Shown: positions 16,642 through 26,168 of the stretch, piece by piece
Layout of the letters: each line of letters starts with the position of its first letter
How positions within the stretch are numbered: the stretch's first letter is position 1
Source: Polaromonas sp.
Lineage (GTDB): Bacteria; Pseudomonadota; Gammaproteobacteria; Burkholderiales; Burkholderiaceae_C
Direction: 5' to 3'
Assembly (NCBI GenBank): GCA_013298945.1
Contig: JAAFJR010000007.1
Span: 99,963-163,962 of the forward strand
Length of the DNA: 64,000 nucleotides
Notes under the pieces: model-generated
Databases searched by the model: none
The model's input: the letters and a program-made list of their open reading frames with translations, nothing else
What the model was told of the DNA's origin: nothing
Made by a program: the position numbers and the translations under genes

Positions 16642-19176
16642 TTAAATCGGCGTCAGCTTAGCCACACTCAACGCCAACCACTTTGTGCCATGACGCGGGA
16701 AGTTGACTTGGGCTTTGGCGTCAGCACCTAAGCCTTCAAGCGTTAAAAGCTTTCCCTCCCCAAATTTAGGGTGAAAAACTTGCATGCCCGCACGCAAACC
16801 ATGGGCGGGTTCGGCCTTTTGTTGCGGCACGACGGGAGAACCAAAACGCTCTAAATTGCCTGAATTTTGACTATTTACCCCAAAATTAGTGCCAAATCCA
16901 CCTCTAGCCGGCGTATTTGTTGCCTGATAAGCTCCTGAATTAATAGCAGAATTAAATCCTGAACCGAAGTTGGATGTTTTCGGGCTGATCCATTTCAAGG
17001 CATCTTCGGGCAATTCGTCAAAAAACCGGCTCTTCAAGTTGTAGCGGGTTTGACCATGCAACATGCGGGTTTGCGAATGGCTGAGGTACAGGCGTTTGCG
17101 GGCACGGGTGATGGCGACGTACATCAGGCGGCGCTCTTCTTCCAAACCGCCAACGTCAGACATGGAGTTTTCATGCGGAAAAAGGCCTTCTTCCATGCCG
17201 CCAATGAACACGCAGTCAAACTCCAAGCCTTTGGAAGCGTGAACGGTCATCAGCTGAATCGCGTCTTGCCCAGCTTGGGCCTGGTTGTCGCCTGATTCGA
17301 GCGCGGCGTGGGTGAGGAATGCGTTGAGCGGGGACATGGTTTCGCCGGTGGCAAATTCTGCATCTAGCGCTTTGTCGGCTTCTGCTTGAACGGAAAAATC
17401 TATGCCTTGGCTGGCAGGGCTTTGGGTTAATTCTTGGGTGAAGTTTTTACCTTGCTCTTTACTTGTGTCCTCTGCGGGCATGGCTACAGCGCTGCGTCCA
17501 AAGCCTTCGATGGTGACAAAGCTCTCTGCCGCATTAACCAGCTCTTCCAAGTTTTCTATGCGGTCTGCGCCTTCACGGTCGGCTTTATAGTGTTCGATCA
17601 AACCGCTGTGGTCTAGCAGCAGTTCGATGATTTCCCGCAAGGTTGCGCCCTGTGTTTTCTCTCGCAACACATCGATTTTGGCAACAAATGCTCCAATGTT
17701 GATGCCGGCTTTGCCACCGACCAAGCTCACCGCATCACACAGTGAACAGCCGGCCGCTTTGGCTGCGTCTTGCAGCTGTTCAATGCTGCGTGCGCCAATG
17801 CCGCGTGGTGGAAAATTCACCACACGCAGGAAACTGGTGTCGTCCAGCGGGTTTTCTAAAAGTCTCAAATAAGCCAAGGCGTGCTTGATTTCAGCGCGCT
17901 CAAAAAAGCGCAAACCGCCATAGACGCGGTAGGGCATGGCTGCGTTGAACAGCGCGGTTTCAATGACACGGCTTTGCGCATTGCTGCGATAAAGAACCGC
18001 AATCTCTTTTTTGTCAACACTGCCTTCTGAGCCATCTCCCTTGACCAACTGTTTGATTTCATCAACCAACCAAGCGGCTTCCGCATAGTCACTGACCGAT
18101 TCCACCACCCGCACCGGCTCGCCAGGCCCTTGGCTGGTGCGCAGGTTTTTACCCAAACGCTTGCTGTTGTGGCTGATCAGCTCGTTGGCAGAATCCAAAA
18201 TATTACTACCGCTGCGGTAGTTTTCTTCTAGTTTGATTTGGTGTTCGACCTTGAATTCGCGCACAAAATCAGCCATGTTGCCGACCCGCGCACCTCGAAA
18301 GGCGTAAATACTCTGGTCATCGTCACCCACCGCCATAACGTTGCCTGTAGGCTTGAAGTCTGCGCCCAGTGCGGTATTCAAAGTATTGCTACCGCCTGCC
18401 AGCATTTTGATCCAAGCGTATTGCAGGCGGTTGGTGTCCTGAAACTCGTCGATCAAAATATGCCGAAAGCGACGCTGGTAGTGCTCGCGCACAGGGTCGT
18501 TGTCGCGTAGCAGCTCGTAGCTGCGCAGCATCAGTTCACCAAAGTCCACCACGCCTTCGCGCTGGCATTGCTCTTCGTACAGGTCGTAAAGTTCGATCTT
18601 TTTACGGGTATCTGGGTCTTTGGCGTCCACGTCTTTGGGACGCTGGCCATCTTCTTTGCAGCCGGCAATGAACCACATCAGCTGCTTGGGCGGGAAGCGC
18701 TCATCGTCCACATTGAATTGCTTGCACAGCCGTTTGATCGCGCTGAGCTGGTCTTGTGTGTCCAAAATTTGAAAGCTTTGCGGCAAGTTGGCCACTTTGT
18801 AGTGAGTGCGCAGCAATCGATTACATAAACCGTGAAACGTGCCAATCCACATGCCACGCACGTTGACTGGCAGCATGGCGGTGAGCCGCGTCATCATTTC
18901 TTTGGCTGCTTTATTTGTAAAGGTCACCGCCATCACGCCGCCAGGGGTGATTTGGCCGGTTTGCAGCAGCCAAGCGATACGGGTGGTTAAAACCCTCGTT
19001 TTGCCTGAGCCAGCACCCGCCAAAATAAGGGCATGGCCATTGGGCAACGTAACTGCTGCTAACTGCTCAGGATTTAGGTTATTTAACAAACCGCCTGCGT
19101 TGGAGGGGAAATTTGCTGGTCGTGACGGTGAAGGCAGCACGACTTCAGTGGAAAAAGCTTGATTTTCAGAAAACAT
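16642..19176 (-). CDS. uvrD: UvrD/PcrA-type superfamily 1 DNA helicase
   Basis: An 844-residue 3'-5' helicase for nucleotide excision and mismatch repair. The start is the ATG at 19176 (MFSENQAFS); the frame runs open to 19416 but that part overlaps the guaC promoter. Motifs in order: LNPEQLAAVTLPNG (Q motif), LAGAGSGKTRVL (Walker A), VTFTNKAAKEMMTRL, HILIDEFQDTNRLQ (Walker B), GDDDQSIYAFRGA, LEENYRSG, LMTVHASKGLEFDCVFI and ERRLMYVAITRARKRLYL. The C-terminus ends in a Tudor-like GMQVFHPKFGEGKLLTLEG. The disordered linker between them contains AYQATNTPAR from a dispersed repeat copy (16905-16947). Confidence 0.96.
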   Translation of the reverse strand: MFSENQAFSTEVVLPSPSRPANFPSNAGGLLNNLNPEQLAAVTLPNGHALILAGAGSGKTRVLTTRIAWLLQTGQITPGGVMAVTFTNKAAKEMMTRLTAMLPVNVRGMWIGTFHGLCNRLLRTHYKVANLPQSFQILDTQDQLSAIKRLCKQFNVDDERFPPKQLMWFIAGCKEDGQRPKDVDAKDPDTRKKIELYDLYEEQCQREGVVDFGELMLRSYELLRDNDPVREHYQRRFRHILIDEFQDTNRLQYAWIKMLAGGSNTLNTALGADFKPTGNVMAVGDDDQSIYAFRGARVGNMADFVREFKVEHQIKLEENYRSGSNILDSANELISHNSKRLGKNLRTSQGPGEPVRVVESVSDYAEAAWLVDEIKQLVKGDGSEGSVDKKEIAVLYRSNAQSRVIETALFNAAMPYRVYGGLRFFERAEIKHALAYLRLLENPLDDTSFLRVVNFPPRGIGARSIEQLQDAAKAAGCSLCDAVSLVGGKAGINIGAFVAKIDVLREKTQGATLREIIELLLDHSGLIEHYKADREGADRIENLEELVNAAESFVTIEGFGRSAVAMPAEDTSKEQGKNFTQELTQSPASQGIDFSVQAEADKALDAEFATGETMSPLNAFLTHAALESGDNQAQAGQDAIQLMTVHASKGLEFDCVFIGGMEEGLFPHENSMSDVGGLEEERRLMYVAITRARKRLYLSHSQTRMLHGQTRYNLKSRFFDELPEDALKWISPKTSNFGSGFNSAINSGAYQATNTPARGGFGTNFGVNSQNSGNLERFGSPVVPQQKAEPAHGLRAGMQVFHPKFGEGKLLTLEGLGADAKAQVNFPRHGTKWLALSVAKLTPI
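16905..16947 (+). repeat. Dispersed ~43-bp repeat, copy 4, inside uvrD
   Basis: TAGCCGGCGTATTTGTTGCC, then TGATAAGCTCCTGAATTA and ATAGC. uvrD reads the other strand as Q-A-T-N-T-P-A-R; the consensus TAG is CAG. It lies in the low-complexity linker near the helicase C-terminus. Confidence 0.88.
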
Positions 19177-19182
19177 GAGCCA

Positions 19183-19251
19183 TTGTAGGAAGTTTCCGAA
19201 GCTGATAGAATCAAGCACCGGGCTCAAGCAATTGTGGCTCGGTTTTTTTTT
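19183..19251 (+). promoter_or_regulatory. guaC promoter with a terminator-like hairpin at the transcript start
   Basis: A -10 box TAGAAT (19206-19211) has a weak -35 (TTGTAG, 19183-19188) at 17-bp spacing. Just downstream, CCGGGCT (19218-19224) can pair with GGCTCGG (19236-19242), followed by nine T residues: a rho-independent terminator shape. It lies 40 bp ahead of the guaC start. It may be an attenuator of guaC, or a terminator for RNA entering from upstream. Confidence 0.45.
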
Positions 19252-19289
19252 CGCCTTTTTTTTATTACTTGCCTTGAAGGACGACAACC

Positions 19290-20267
19290 GTGGAAATTTT
19301 TGACTACGACAATGTGCTACTTTTGCCACGTAAATGCCGTGTAGAAAGCCGCTCGGAGTGCGATGCAAGCATCGAGCTGGGTGGGCGTAAGTTCCGCATT
19401 CCGGTCGTACCTGCAAATATGAAAACGGTCATCAATGTGCCTTTGTGCATTTGGTTGGCGAAAAATGGCTATTTTTACGTGATGCATAGGTTTGACTTGG
19501 ACAACATCGAGTTCGTCAAAGACATGCGAGCAGCGGGTGTTTTTGCATCAATTTCTCTCGGCGTCAAACAAGCAGACTACGAAACCGTCGATGCGCTCAA
19601 AGCGCAGGACCTTGCGCCAGACTACATCACTATCGACATCGCCCACGGCCATGCGGACAGTGTAAAAAACATGATTGGATATTTGAAAGAAAAGCTGCCC
19701 AACTCGTTTGTCATTGCTGGCAATGTGGGTACGCCAGAAGGCATCATTGACCTTGAAAACTGGGGTGCGGATGCAACCAAGGTAGGCATTGGCCCAGGTA
19801 AAGTGTGCATTACTCGCTTAAAAACAGGTTTTGGCACGGGCGGCTGGCAACTTAGCGCTCTGAAGTGGTGCGCGCGTGTGGCAACCAAACCTATCATCGC
19901 CGATGGTGGCATTCGCGAGCATGGCGACATTGCTAAATCGATCCGATTCGGTGCGACCATGGTCATGATCGGTTCTATGTTGGCGGGTCTTGAAGAAAGC
20001 CCCGGAACAACAGTTGAAGTCGATGGCAAGCTCTACAAAGAATATTACGGCAGCGCGTCTGATTTCAACAAAGGTGAGTACAAGCACGTAGAAGGCAAAC
20101 GCATCTTGGAACCTATTAAAGGCACCTTGAAAGACACCTTGATCGAGATGGAACAAGACGTGCAAAGCTCAATCAGTTATTCGGGCGGCAAAAAACTGCT
20201 CGATATTCGCAAAGTGAACTACGTGCTACTCGGAGGCGACAATGCCGGCGAGCATTTGTTGATGTAG
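19290..20267 (+). CDS. guaC: GMP reductase
   Basis: A 325-residue enzyme that converts GMP to IMP with NADPH. It starts at GTG with GAAGGA 8 bases upstream. It opens with [22 protein letters not shown] and carries the [13 protein letters not shown] and [11 protein letters not shown] strands, the active-site loop [22 protein letters not shown] (catalytic Cys), the phosphate-binding [32 protein letters not shown] and the [19 protein letters not shown] flap. Length and the ESPG insert fit the shorter type found in Bacillus, not the E. coli type. Confidence 0.95.
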   Translation: MEIFDYDNVLLLPRKCRVESRSECDASIELGGRKFRIPVVPANMKTVINVPLCIWLAKNGYFYVMHRFDLDNIEFVKDMRAAGVFASISLGVKQADYETVDALKAQDLAPDYITIDIAHGHADSVKNMIGYLKEKLPNSFVIAGNVGTPEGIIDLENWGADATKVGIGPGKVCITRLKTGFGTGGWQLSALKWCARVATKPIIADGGIREHGDIAKSIRFGATMVMIGSMLAGLEESPGTTVEVDGKLYKEYYGSASDFNKGEYKHVEGKRILEPIKGTLKDTLIEMEQDVQSSISYSGGKKLLDIRKVNYVLLGGDNAGEHLLM

Positions 20268-20280
20268 TTGTTTGAAAAAA

Positions 20281-21150
20281 TTACTTTTTTAGAAGTTCTT
20301 GTGCCAGCTGGTGTAACCGTGACTCAGGCTGGCACAAACTCTCTAATACCGTGAAGTGGTTTAAACCCGGTAATTGCTCACTTACTGGAACTGTTGACTT
20401 ACCCCAATCGTCCTGAATCAATTGGTTGTGTCGCAAAAATTCCGGCGACTCATCACCACCGACCACACTGTACAACTGGCCTTGTTTCGGGGCTGGCATC
20501 CAAGCTGGGCTGATACGTTTTACCTCAGCGGCTGTTAAATGCAACGAATCCTGCAAATACGGGCTGTGCATGGGAGTTTCCATTTCAAACAAACCCGAAA
20601 TTGACAGCGCATTTTTAACCACATTGGCAGGCAAGGTTGCATCATGCTTTTGCCACAGACAACTCAGCAGCATGGCGACCAAATGTCCACCAGCTGAATG
20701 TCCAGCAACTGTGATGCGTTTAGGGTCACCGCCATATTTGTCTATGTTTTTATAAACCCACGCCACGGCATTAACAAGCTGCAGAACGATATCTGAAACC
20801 CTGACTTCAGGGCATAAGCTGTAATTAGGAATAACGACACAGCTACCCTCCTTGGTGAAAGCTGGCGCTAAGAAAGATTGATCTGCTTTGTCAAGTGAAC
20901 GCCAATAACCACCATGGATAAAGATCAAAACAGGCGCAGCATTAGGGGAAGAAGTTTTTGAGGATGTACTAGGGAAAATATCTACCTTTTCCTTGTCACC
21001 TAAGCCATAGGCCACATCAAGTTTGCAATCGACTGTTTGCCGAGCTGCTGATGAGTCTTGCGTCCATCGCTGCAACATGTCCATACACTCAGGAACGAGC
21101 AGGCGATTGTTGTAAAGTTTGTCTAGTGCTGCCGCGTCATGTTTTGCCAT
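20281..21150 (-). CDS. Alpha/beta hydrolase, kynurenine formamidase-like
   Basis: A 289-residue hydrolase with the oxyanion motif VLIFIHGGYWRSLDK (HGGxW, typical of kynurenine formamidases and related carboxylesterases), the nucleophile elbow ITVAGHSAGGHLVAML, an acidic strand near SVVGGDESPEFLRHN and the terminal histidine in LPGLNHFTVLESL. No signal peptide. No tryptophan-degradation genes lie nearby, so the substrate remains open. It converges with guaC across 13 bp. Confidence 0.85.
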   Translation of the reverse strand: MAKHDAAALDKLYNNRLLVPECMDMLQRWTQDSSAARQTVDCKLDVAYGLGDKEKVDIFPSTSSKTSSPNAAPVLIFIHGGYWRSLDKADQSFLAPAFTKEGSCVVIPNYSLCPEVRVSDIVLQLVNAVAWVYKNIDKYGGDPKRITVAGHSAGGHLVAMLLSCLWQKHDATLPANVVKNALSISGLFEMETPMHSPYLQDSLHLTAAEVKRISPAWMPAPKQGQLYSVVGGDESPEFLRHNQLIQDDWGKSTVPVSEQLPGLNHFTVLESLCQPESRLHQLAQELLKK

Positions 21151-21188
21151 GGGTTATCGTCCGTTACTTTATTTATTCAAAGTAATAA

Positions 21189-21746
21189 TTATCCTGACAA
21201 ACGAGATGTCTTTGGCACATGCGCCATTAAAAACTCCATTTGGTCCGCCAAGATTCGGCGATTTCGCAAAATGAAGTCTTCCCATAAGCTTGGCACATAT
21301 GGCGCGTATAGCAATGGCATGTTGGCCTGCTCAGGCGTGCGGCTGCTTTTGCGGTGATTGCAAGCGCGGCAAGCTGTGACCACGTTCATCCAATTGTCGA
21401 TGCCATTTTGCGCGAACGGAATGATGTGCTCACGGGTTAGTTCTTGTTCTGCAAACCCGTTGCCGCAGTAAGCGCAAACATTGCGGTCACGTATGAATAA
21501 TTTACCGTTGGTTAAGCCGGGTTTGGATAAAAACGGGTTATTTTTCGGTACGCCGCGTGTGCCGATGATGCTGTTGACGGTGATGATGGATTGCTCACCC
21601 GTGATGGCGTTGTGCCCGCCATGGTACACCGCGACTTGCCTGCCAGATTCCCAGCGGACGTCTTTACAGGCATAGTGAATCACCGCTTCTTCTAGCGATA
21701 TCCAAGACTGGGGTAGCCCTTGGGCTGACAATTTCAAAACTTTCAA
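21189..21746 (-). CDS. HNH endonuclease
   Basis: A 185-residue protein with a zinc-binding HNH core: VCAYCGNGF, then ELTREHIIPFAQNGIDNWMNVVTACRACNHRKSSRTPEQA. The two CxxC pairs and the H-N-H residues are all present. This stand-alone form, with ITVNSIIGTRGVPKNNPFLSKP before the core, is common and well conserved in Burkholderiales chromosomes and is not obviously part of a mobile element or restriction system here. It probably cuts DNA; its physiological role is not known. Confidence 0.85.
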   Translation of the reverse strand: MKVLKLSAQGLPQSWISLEEAVIHYACKDVRWESGRQVAVYHGGHNAITGEQSIITVNSIIGTRGVPKNNPFLSKPGLTNGKLFIRDRNVCAYCGNGFAEQELTREHIIPFAQNGIDNWMNVVTACRACNHRKSSRTPEQANMPLLYAPYVPSLWEDFILRNRRILADQMEFLMAHVPKTSRLSG

Positions 21747-21845
21747 AATTCTTCCTCCATTGCCGTCAAAGAAGTCACTTGAACCTCCAATATACTCGGT
21801 TTAGAAGACAAACTGTTGATGCAATCCAATTTGAAGGACGCCACG

Positions 21846-22397
21846 ATGACTAGCCCAGAATCAATCAACCACTTAGATACATGGTTGGAGCAAGAGCAAC
21901 AAGTACGCGCGATGACGACTACTGGCGTAGGCGCTGGTGTTGCAACAGCGGCTCAAATTGAAGGTAAAAATGGACTTCAAGTCATGCAAGCGGCATTGAA
22001 AGGTGAGCTTCCTTTTGCTGCAATCGCTAAAACACTGGACTTTATGTTGATTGAGGTTTCCGAAGGGCGTGCCCTATTTCAAGGCACTCCAGGGCCAGCG
22101 CATCTGAACCCTATGGGCGGAATCCACGGTGGCTGGTACGCCACGCTGCTAGATTCAGCATTGGGTTGCGCTGTACACACCCTGATGCCTGCTGGACGCG
22201 GCTATACCACCGCGGAACTCAGCGTCAACATCGTCAAAGCGATTTCAGCAAAAGTTTCGCGGGTGCGGGCTGAAGGGAAAGTTATCCATTGCGGCCGGCA
22301 ACTGGCCACTGCTGAAGCACGTTTGTTTGGACCAGACGGAACGCTATATGCGCATGCAACCACGACTTGTCTTGTGTTTGAATTACCTAAACGATAA
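21846..22397 (+). CDS. PaaI-type hotdog thioesterase
   Basis: A 183-residue acyl-CoA thioesterase of the hotdog fold. The start at 21846 is chosen because GAAGGA lies 8 bases upstream; the frame opens 30 bp earlier. The signature is [48 protein letters not shown], with the catalytic helix following GGIHGG. It should hydrolyse aromatic or medium-chain acyl-CoA esters. gloA follows 13 bp later on the same strand, so they are probably one operon. Confidence 0.88.
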   Translation: MTSPESINHLDTWLEQEQQVRAMTTTGVGAGVATAAQIEGKNGLQVMQAALKGELPFAAIAKTLDFMLIEVSEGRALFQGTPGPAHLNPMGGIHGGWYATLLDSALGCAVHTLMPAGRGYTTAELSVNIVKAISAKVSRVRAEGKVIHCGRQLATAEARLFGPDGTLYAHATTTCLVFELPKR

Positions 22398-22410
22398 GGA
22401 AGAATTAACC

Positions 22411-22809
22411 ATGCGATTTCTACATACTATGCTGCGCGTTGGCAACCTACAACGCTCGATTGATTTTTACACCCACGTGTTGGGTATGAAATTGCTACGT
22501 ACCTCTGAAAACACAGAGTACAAATACAGCTTGGCCTTTTTAGGTTACGGCAGCAACCCCGAACACGCGGAAATAGAACTAACTTATAACCACGGCGTTG
22601 AAAGCTACGAGCTAGGCACAGCTTATGGCCACGTAGCTTTGGGCGTGCCAAACGTGGCGGCAACGTGTGATGCGATGCGCGCCACAGCTGCCAAATACGG
22701 GGGCGCTGTCACCCGCGAAGCTGGTCCCGTCAAGGGCGGAACAACCATCATCGCGTTTGTGACAGACCCTGATGGTTACAAAATTGAGTTGATACAGCGC
22801 GCCGAGTAA
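22411..22809 (+). CDS. gloA: Lactoylglutathione lyase (glyoxalase I)
   Basis: A 132-residue metalloenzyme that isomerises the methylglyoxal-glutathione adduct. The metal ligands are His5 ([13 protein letters not shown]), Glu56 (HAEIELTYN), His74 (AYGHVALGV) and Glu126 (DGYKIELIQ), the same pattern as E. coli GloA. AAGGAAG sits upstream of the ATG. Its length matches the nickel-type bacterial enzyme. Confidence 0.96.
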   Translation: MRFLHTMLRVGNLQRSIDFYTHVLGMKLLRTSENTEYKYSLAFLGYGSNPEHAEIELTYNHGVESYELGTAYGHVALGVPNVAATCDAMRATAAKYGGAVTREAGPVKGGTTIIAFVTDPDGYKIELIQRAE

Positions 22810-22823
22810 ATCTAGCGCCAATA

Positions 22824-23471
22824 TTATCGTTTTAGCTGGCTGGCTTCTGTAGCCAACTTGGTAATTCGCGCCCAGTCGCCTGACGCCATCGCATCCGCTG
22901 GGGTCAGCCACGAACCGCCCACACATTTAACGTTAGGTAAACTCAAAAAGTCTGGTGCATTGGTCAGTATCAAACCACCGGTTGGGCAGAAATTGATATC
23001 GAAAAACGGGCCGCTCCAAGCTTTCAGCAGCGCAGAACCACCTGCTTGCATAGCAGGGAAAAACTTCAACTCGGTAAAGCCATCTTCCTGAGCCATCATG
23101 ATTTCGCTACCTGTCGCCACACCTGGCAATAACGGCAAGCCCAGGTCACGACATGCTTTGCCGACAGCACTTGTGTAACCCGGACTGACGGCGAAAACCG
23201 CGCCCGCATTGGCTGCCGCTTTGGCATCAGCAGCGCTACGAACTGTACCCGCACCAACGACGGCTTCTGGTACTTCTTTAGCGATCGCCTCCATACAAGC
23301 CAAGGCTTGCGGTGTGCGTAGCGTCACTTCAAGCATGCGGATACCACCCGCGACCAAAGCGCGAGCCATAGGCACAGCGTGCGCAACATCGTTCAACACA
23401 ATCACGGGAATCACAGGGGCGTCTTGCATCACTTGCAAGGCAGTTAGGTTTTTAAAATCGATTGTTTTCAT
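22824..23471 (-). CDS. eda: KDPG aldolase
   Basis: A 215-residue Entner-Doudoroff aldolase that splits 2-keto-3-deoxy-6-phosphogluconate into pyruvate and glyceraldehyde 3-phosphate. It shows APVIPVIVLNDVAHAVPMARALVAGGIRMLEVTLRT (catalytic Glu), VVGAGTV, the Schiff-base lysine in FTELKFFPAMQAGG and the phosphate-binding FCPTGGL. It lies 66 bp downstream of edd on the same strand, the usual two-gene operon. Confidence 0.96.
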   Translation of the reverse strand: MKTIDFKNLTALQVMQDAPVIPVIVLNDVAHAVPMARALVAGGIRMLEVTLRTPQALACMEAIAKEVPEAVVGAGTVRSAADAKAAANAGAVFAVSPGYTSAVGKACRDLGLPLLPGVATGSEIMMAQEDGFTELKFFPAMQAGGSALLKAWSGPFFDINFCPTGGLILTNAPDFLSLPNVKCVGGSWLTPADAMASGDWARITKLATEASQLKR

Positions 23472-23537
23472 AAATTCTTTTATTTAGTTTTCGTTGCCAT
23501 ATTTAAAGTGGTGCGATGAAGTACTTAGTGGTAGTAC

Positions 23538-25340
23538 TTACAACCAAGTCGTAGCGCCTTCTTCTGCAGCAGCCGCGTTTCTGCGCATGGCAGCAAATAA
23601 ATCTCGTCCCATGCCAACGCTGTTGGCGTCCCGCAAAGTTTGCGGCATCACGTCAACTGTGCGTGCAGCCCAATCGGCCTCACTGACCAGCACTTGCAGC
23701 GTACCCGCCGCAGCATCTAGGCGAATCACATCACCCGTACGCACTTTGGCCAATGGGCCGCCTGCCGCCGCTTCGGGCGACACATGAATGGCAGCGGGAA
23801 TCTTGCCCGATGCGCCACTCATACGGCCATCCGTTATCAGCGCCACTTTGAAGCCACGGCCTTGCAAAATGGCCAGTGGCGGCGTAAGCTTGTGCAGCTC
23901 AGGCATGCCGTTCGCTTGCGGCCCTTGCCAGCGGACGACACAAACCATATCGCACTCCATCTCTTTGGCATTGAAGGCGGCCAGCATGTCTTCTTGCGAC
24001 TCAAACACACGGGCAGGCGCTTCAACGATGTGGCAGTCATCGGGCACGGCAGATATTTTGATCACGCTACGGCCTAAGTTGCCTTTGAGCAGCATCAAAC
24101 CACCCGTGATGCTGAAAGGGTTACTGACGGGACGGCAAACACTATCGTCTTGCGTCTCGCCAATAGCGTGCCAGTGCAGCTTGCCATCGACCAAATTAGG
24201 TTCACCCGTGAACTCACGCAGCCCCGCAGGGCGCACGGTCAGCACATCCGCATGCATCAAGCCCGCGTCCAACAGCTCACGAATCACATAACCCGGACCG
24301 CCTGCGGCCTGGAATTGGTTCACATCGGCGTTGCCATTTGGGTAGACGCGGCTGAGCAGTGGAATCACGGCGGACAAGGCTGAAAAATCATCCCAATCAA
24401 TCGTGATGCCCGCCGCCCGCGCAACCGCGACCCAATGGATCAAATGGTTGGTCGAGCCGCCAGTCGCCAACAAGGCGATCATGGCGTTGACGATGCAGCG
24501 CTCGTCCACCAGCTTACCAATCGGCGTTTTGCAAGCCAGCACAGTACGGGTGGCCTCGCGGGACAATTCGTCACGCAAGTCATTGTCAGGATTCACAAAA
24601 GCACTACCTGGCACGTGCAAGCCCATCGCTTCCAAAAGCATCTGATTGCTATTAGCCGTTCCGTAAAACGTGCATGTGCCGCGCCCGTGGTAGGCCTTGG
24701 ATTCCGCTTCCAGCAACTCTGCGCGGCCTACCAGCCCCAGCGCCGCTTGTTCGCGCACTTTCGATTTGGCACTGTTGGACAAGCCGCTGGTCATTGGCCC
24801 TGCCGGTACAAATACTGTCGGCAGATGACCGAACTGCAGCGCACCAATCAGCAAACCAGGCACAATTTTGTCGCACACGCCCAGCATCAGCGCGCAATCA
24901 AACACATCATGGCTGAGCGATACGGCGGTAGACATTGCGATGACATCGCGGCTGAACAAGCTCAGCTCCATACCCGCCGTGCCCTGCGTCACGCCATCAC
25001 ACATGGCAGGCACACCACCCGCAACCTGAGCGGTTGCCCCATGTTTGCGGGCTTCGGTTTTGATGAGGTCTGGGTACTGTTGGTAAGGCGCATGCGCTGA
25101 GAGCATGTCGTTGTAGGCGTTGACAATACCGATATTCGGCGCTTTTTCTGCCACAACCTTGAATTTATCGTTGCTTGGCAGGGCCGCAAAAGCGTGGGCG
25201 ACGTTGGCGCAACCCAGCCGGTCTGCACCGCGTGGACGGTTGGCTGCGATGTTCAGACGCTCCAAATAAGCTTGGCGAGTTACGGCGCTGCGCTCTCTGA
25301 TGCGCTGGGTGACTTGTTCTACGATGGAGTTTAGTTTCAT
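23538..25340 (-). CDS. edd: 6-phosphogluconate dehydratase
   Basis: A 600-residue iron-sulfur dehydratase of the IlvD/Edd family. The start [14 protein letters not shown] at 25340 fits other Edd proteins; the longer frame to 25382 is not needed. It shows [24 protein letters not shown], the cluster cysteines in [18 protein letters not shown] and [37 protein letters not shown], and the C-terminal [25 protein letters not shown]. It produces KDPG from 6-phosphogluconate and supplies Eda. Confidence 0.97.
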   Translation of the reverse strand: MKLNSIVEQVTQRIRERSAVTRQAYLERLNIAANRPRGADRLGCANVAHAFAALPSNDKFKVVAEKAPNIGIVNAYNDMLSAHAPYQQYPDLIKTEARKHGATAQVAGGVPAMCDGVTQGTAGMELSLFSRDVIAMSTAVSLSHDVFDCALMLGVCDKIVPGLLIGALQFGHLPTVFVPAGPMTSGLSNSAKSKVREQAALGLVGRAELLEAESKAYHGRGTCTFYGTANSNQMLLEAMGLHVPGSAFVNPDNDLRDELSREATRTVLACKTPIGKLVDERCIVNAMIALLATGGSTNHLIHWVAVARAAGITIDWDDFSALSAVIPLLSRVYPNGNADVNQFQAAGGPGYVIRELLDAGLMHADVLTVRPAGLREFTGEPNLVDGKLHWHAIGETQDDSVCRPVSNPFSITGGLMLLKGNLGRSVIKISAVPDDCHIVEAPARVFESQEDMLAAFNAKEMECDMVCVVRWQGPQANGMPELHKLTPPLAILQGRGFKVALITDGRMSGASGKIPAAIHVSPEAAAGGPLAKVRTGDVIRLDAAAGTLQVLVSEADWAARTVDVMPQTLRDANSVGMGRDLFAAMRRNAAAAEEGATTWL

Positions 25341-25468
25341 ATTTTTTGGTAACTTAGTTACGACATCGAATATTAACCCCAAATTCTCCCTTTTGCACGT
25401 TATTTTGTTACCGCACGGTTACGAAACAATCTTGCTATCAACCTAATTAGAGGTGTAACGACAGGCGT

Positions 25469-25494
25469 AAAAAAACCCAGCAAGCTGGGTTTTT
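25469..25494. terminator. Bidirectional rho-independent terminator
   Basis: AAAACCCAGC, two bases, GCTGGGTTTT form a perfect hairpin with an A-run on one side and a T-run on the other. It lies 39 bp past the end of the OmpA-like gene and upstream of edd, so it mainly ends transcription of the OmpA-like gene. Confidence 0.85.
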
Positions 25495-25533
25495 ACTTTC
25501 TGAGCGTATGTATCCGTTACTGAATAACATCAG

Positions 25534-26118
25534 TTACTGAATCGACACTTCCACGCGGCGTGCTTCAGCACTGCTACCAGCGGCTGCGGTGGTGTTTTCA
25601 GGCTTTTTCAGCTCAATTTTGTCTTCCGCTACGCCCAAGGCTTTGAGCGCATCACGAACCGCAAAAGCGCGTGCTTTTGACAATTCAGCGTTTTTAGCCG
25701 CGTCGCCCGTGGCGTCGTTGAAACCGCTGACGACGGCTTTTTTGCCGCCGGCAATCGCTTTCACCACCTCAGCCAGCGCCTCATTGCCGCCAGTTGCGAC
25801 TTCGGACTTGCCTGACGCGAAGTAAAACTTCACCACACCGTTTTCAACTTTGACACTGGCAGCATCAGCTGCTGCAGTTCCAGCCGCTCCAGCAGCAGAT
25901 GCAGCTGCACCCATAGAAGCAGAATCAGCTGTAGCCGGCGTATTTGTTGCCTGAGAAGCTACTGAAGTTGTAGCAGTTCCAGCACCTGAAGCTGCGGATT
26001 TTCCCTTGAAATTTGCTTGATAAATACCAAAACCAATCACAGACGCTACGACCAACGCTACCACAGCAAAAATCAAACCTAAGACGCCGCTGTTGTCATC
26101 ATCTTCTTTAGAAAACAT
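25534..26118 (-). CDS. OmpA-domain protein with a single N-terminal anchor
   Basis: A 194-residue protein. The start at 26118 has GGAG six bases upstream. Residues 1-8 are charged (MFSKEDDD), followed by one transmembrane helix (GVLGLIFAVVALVVASVIGFGIY), a low-complexity Ala/Thr-rich linker and an OmpA-like peptidoglycan-binding domain (VKFYFASGKSEVATGGNEALAEVV, then SGFNDATGDAAKNAELSKARAFAVRDAL). It likely links the inner membrane to the cell wall. It has no outer-membrane barrel. The linker contains VASQATNTPAT, encoded by a dispersed repeat copy (25932-25974). Confidence 0.85.
   Translation of the reverse strand: MFSKEDDDNSGVLGLIFAVVALVVASVIGFGIYQANFKGKSAASGAGTATTSVASQATNTPATADSASMGAAASAAGAAGTAAADAASVKVENGVVKFYFASGKSEVATGGNEALAEVVKAIAGGKKAVVSGFNDATGDAAKNAELSKARAFAVRDALKALGVAEDKIELKKPENTTAAAGSSAEARRVEVSIQ
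25932..25974 (+). repeat. Dispersed ~43-bp repeat, copy 5, inside the OmpA-like gene
   Basis: TAGCCGGCGTATTTGTTGCC, then TGAGAAGCTACTGAAGT and TGTAGC. The gene reads the other strand as Q-A-T-N-T-P-A-T, the same register and almost the same peptide as in uvrD; the consensus TAG is CAG. Confidence 0.88.
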
Positions 26119-26168
26119 GGGAAACTCCAAAAATCAATTAAAAAGGGAAACTAAAAGGGGAAATTAAC

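Noticed and set aside
24435..25100. 221-codon open frame antisense to edd
   Set aside because: It is fully inside a strongly conserved gene on the other strand and its translation has no family features; a shadow of edd codon bias.
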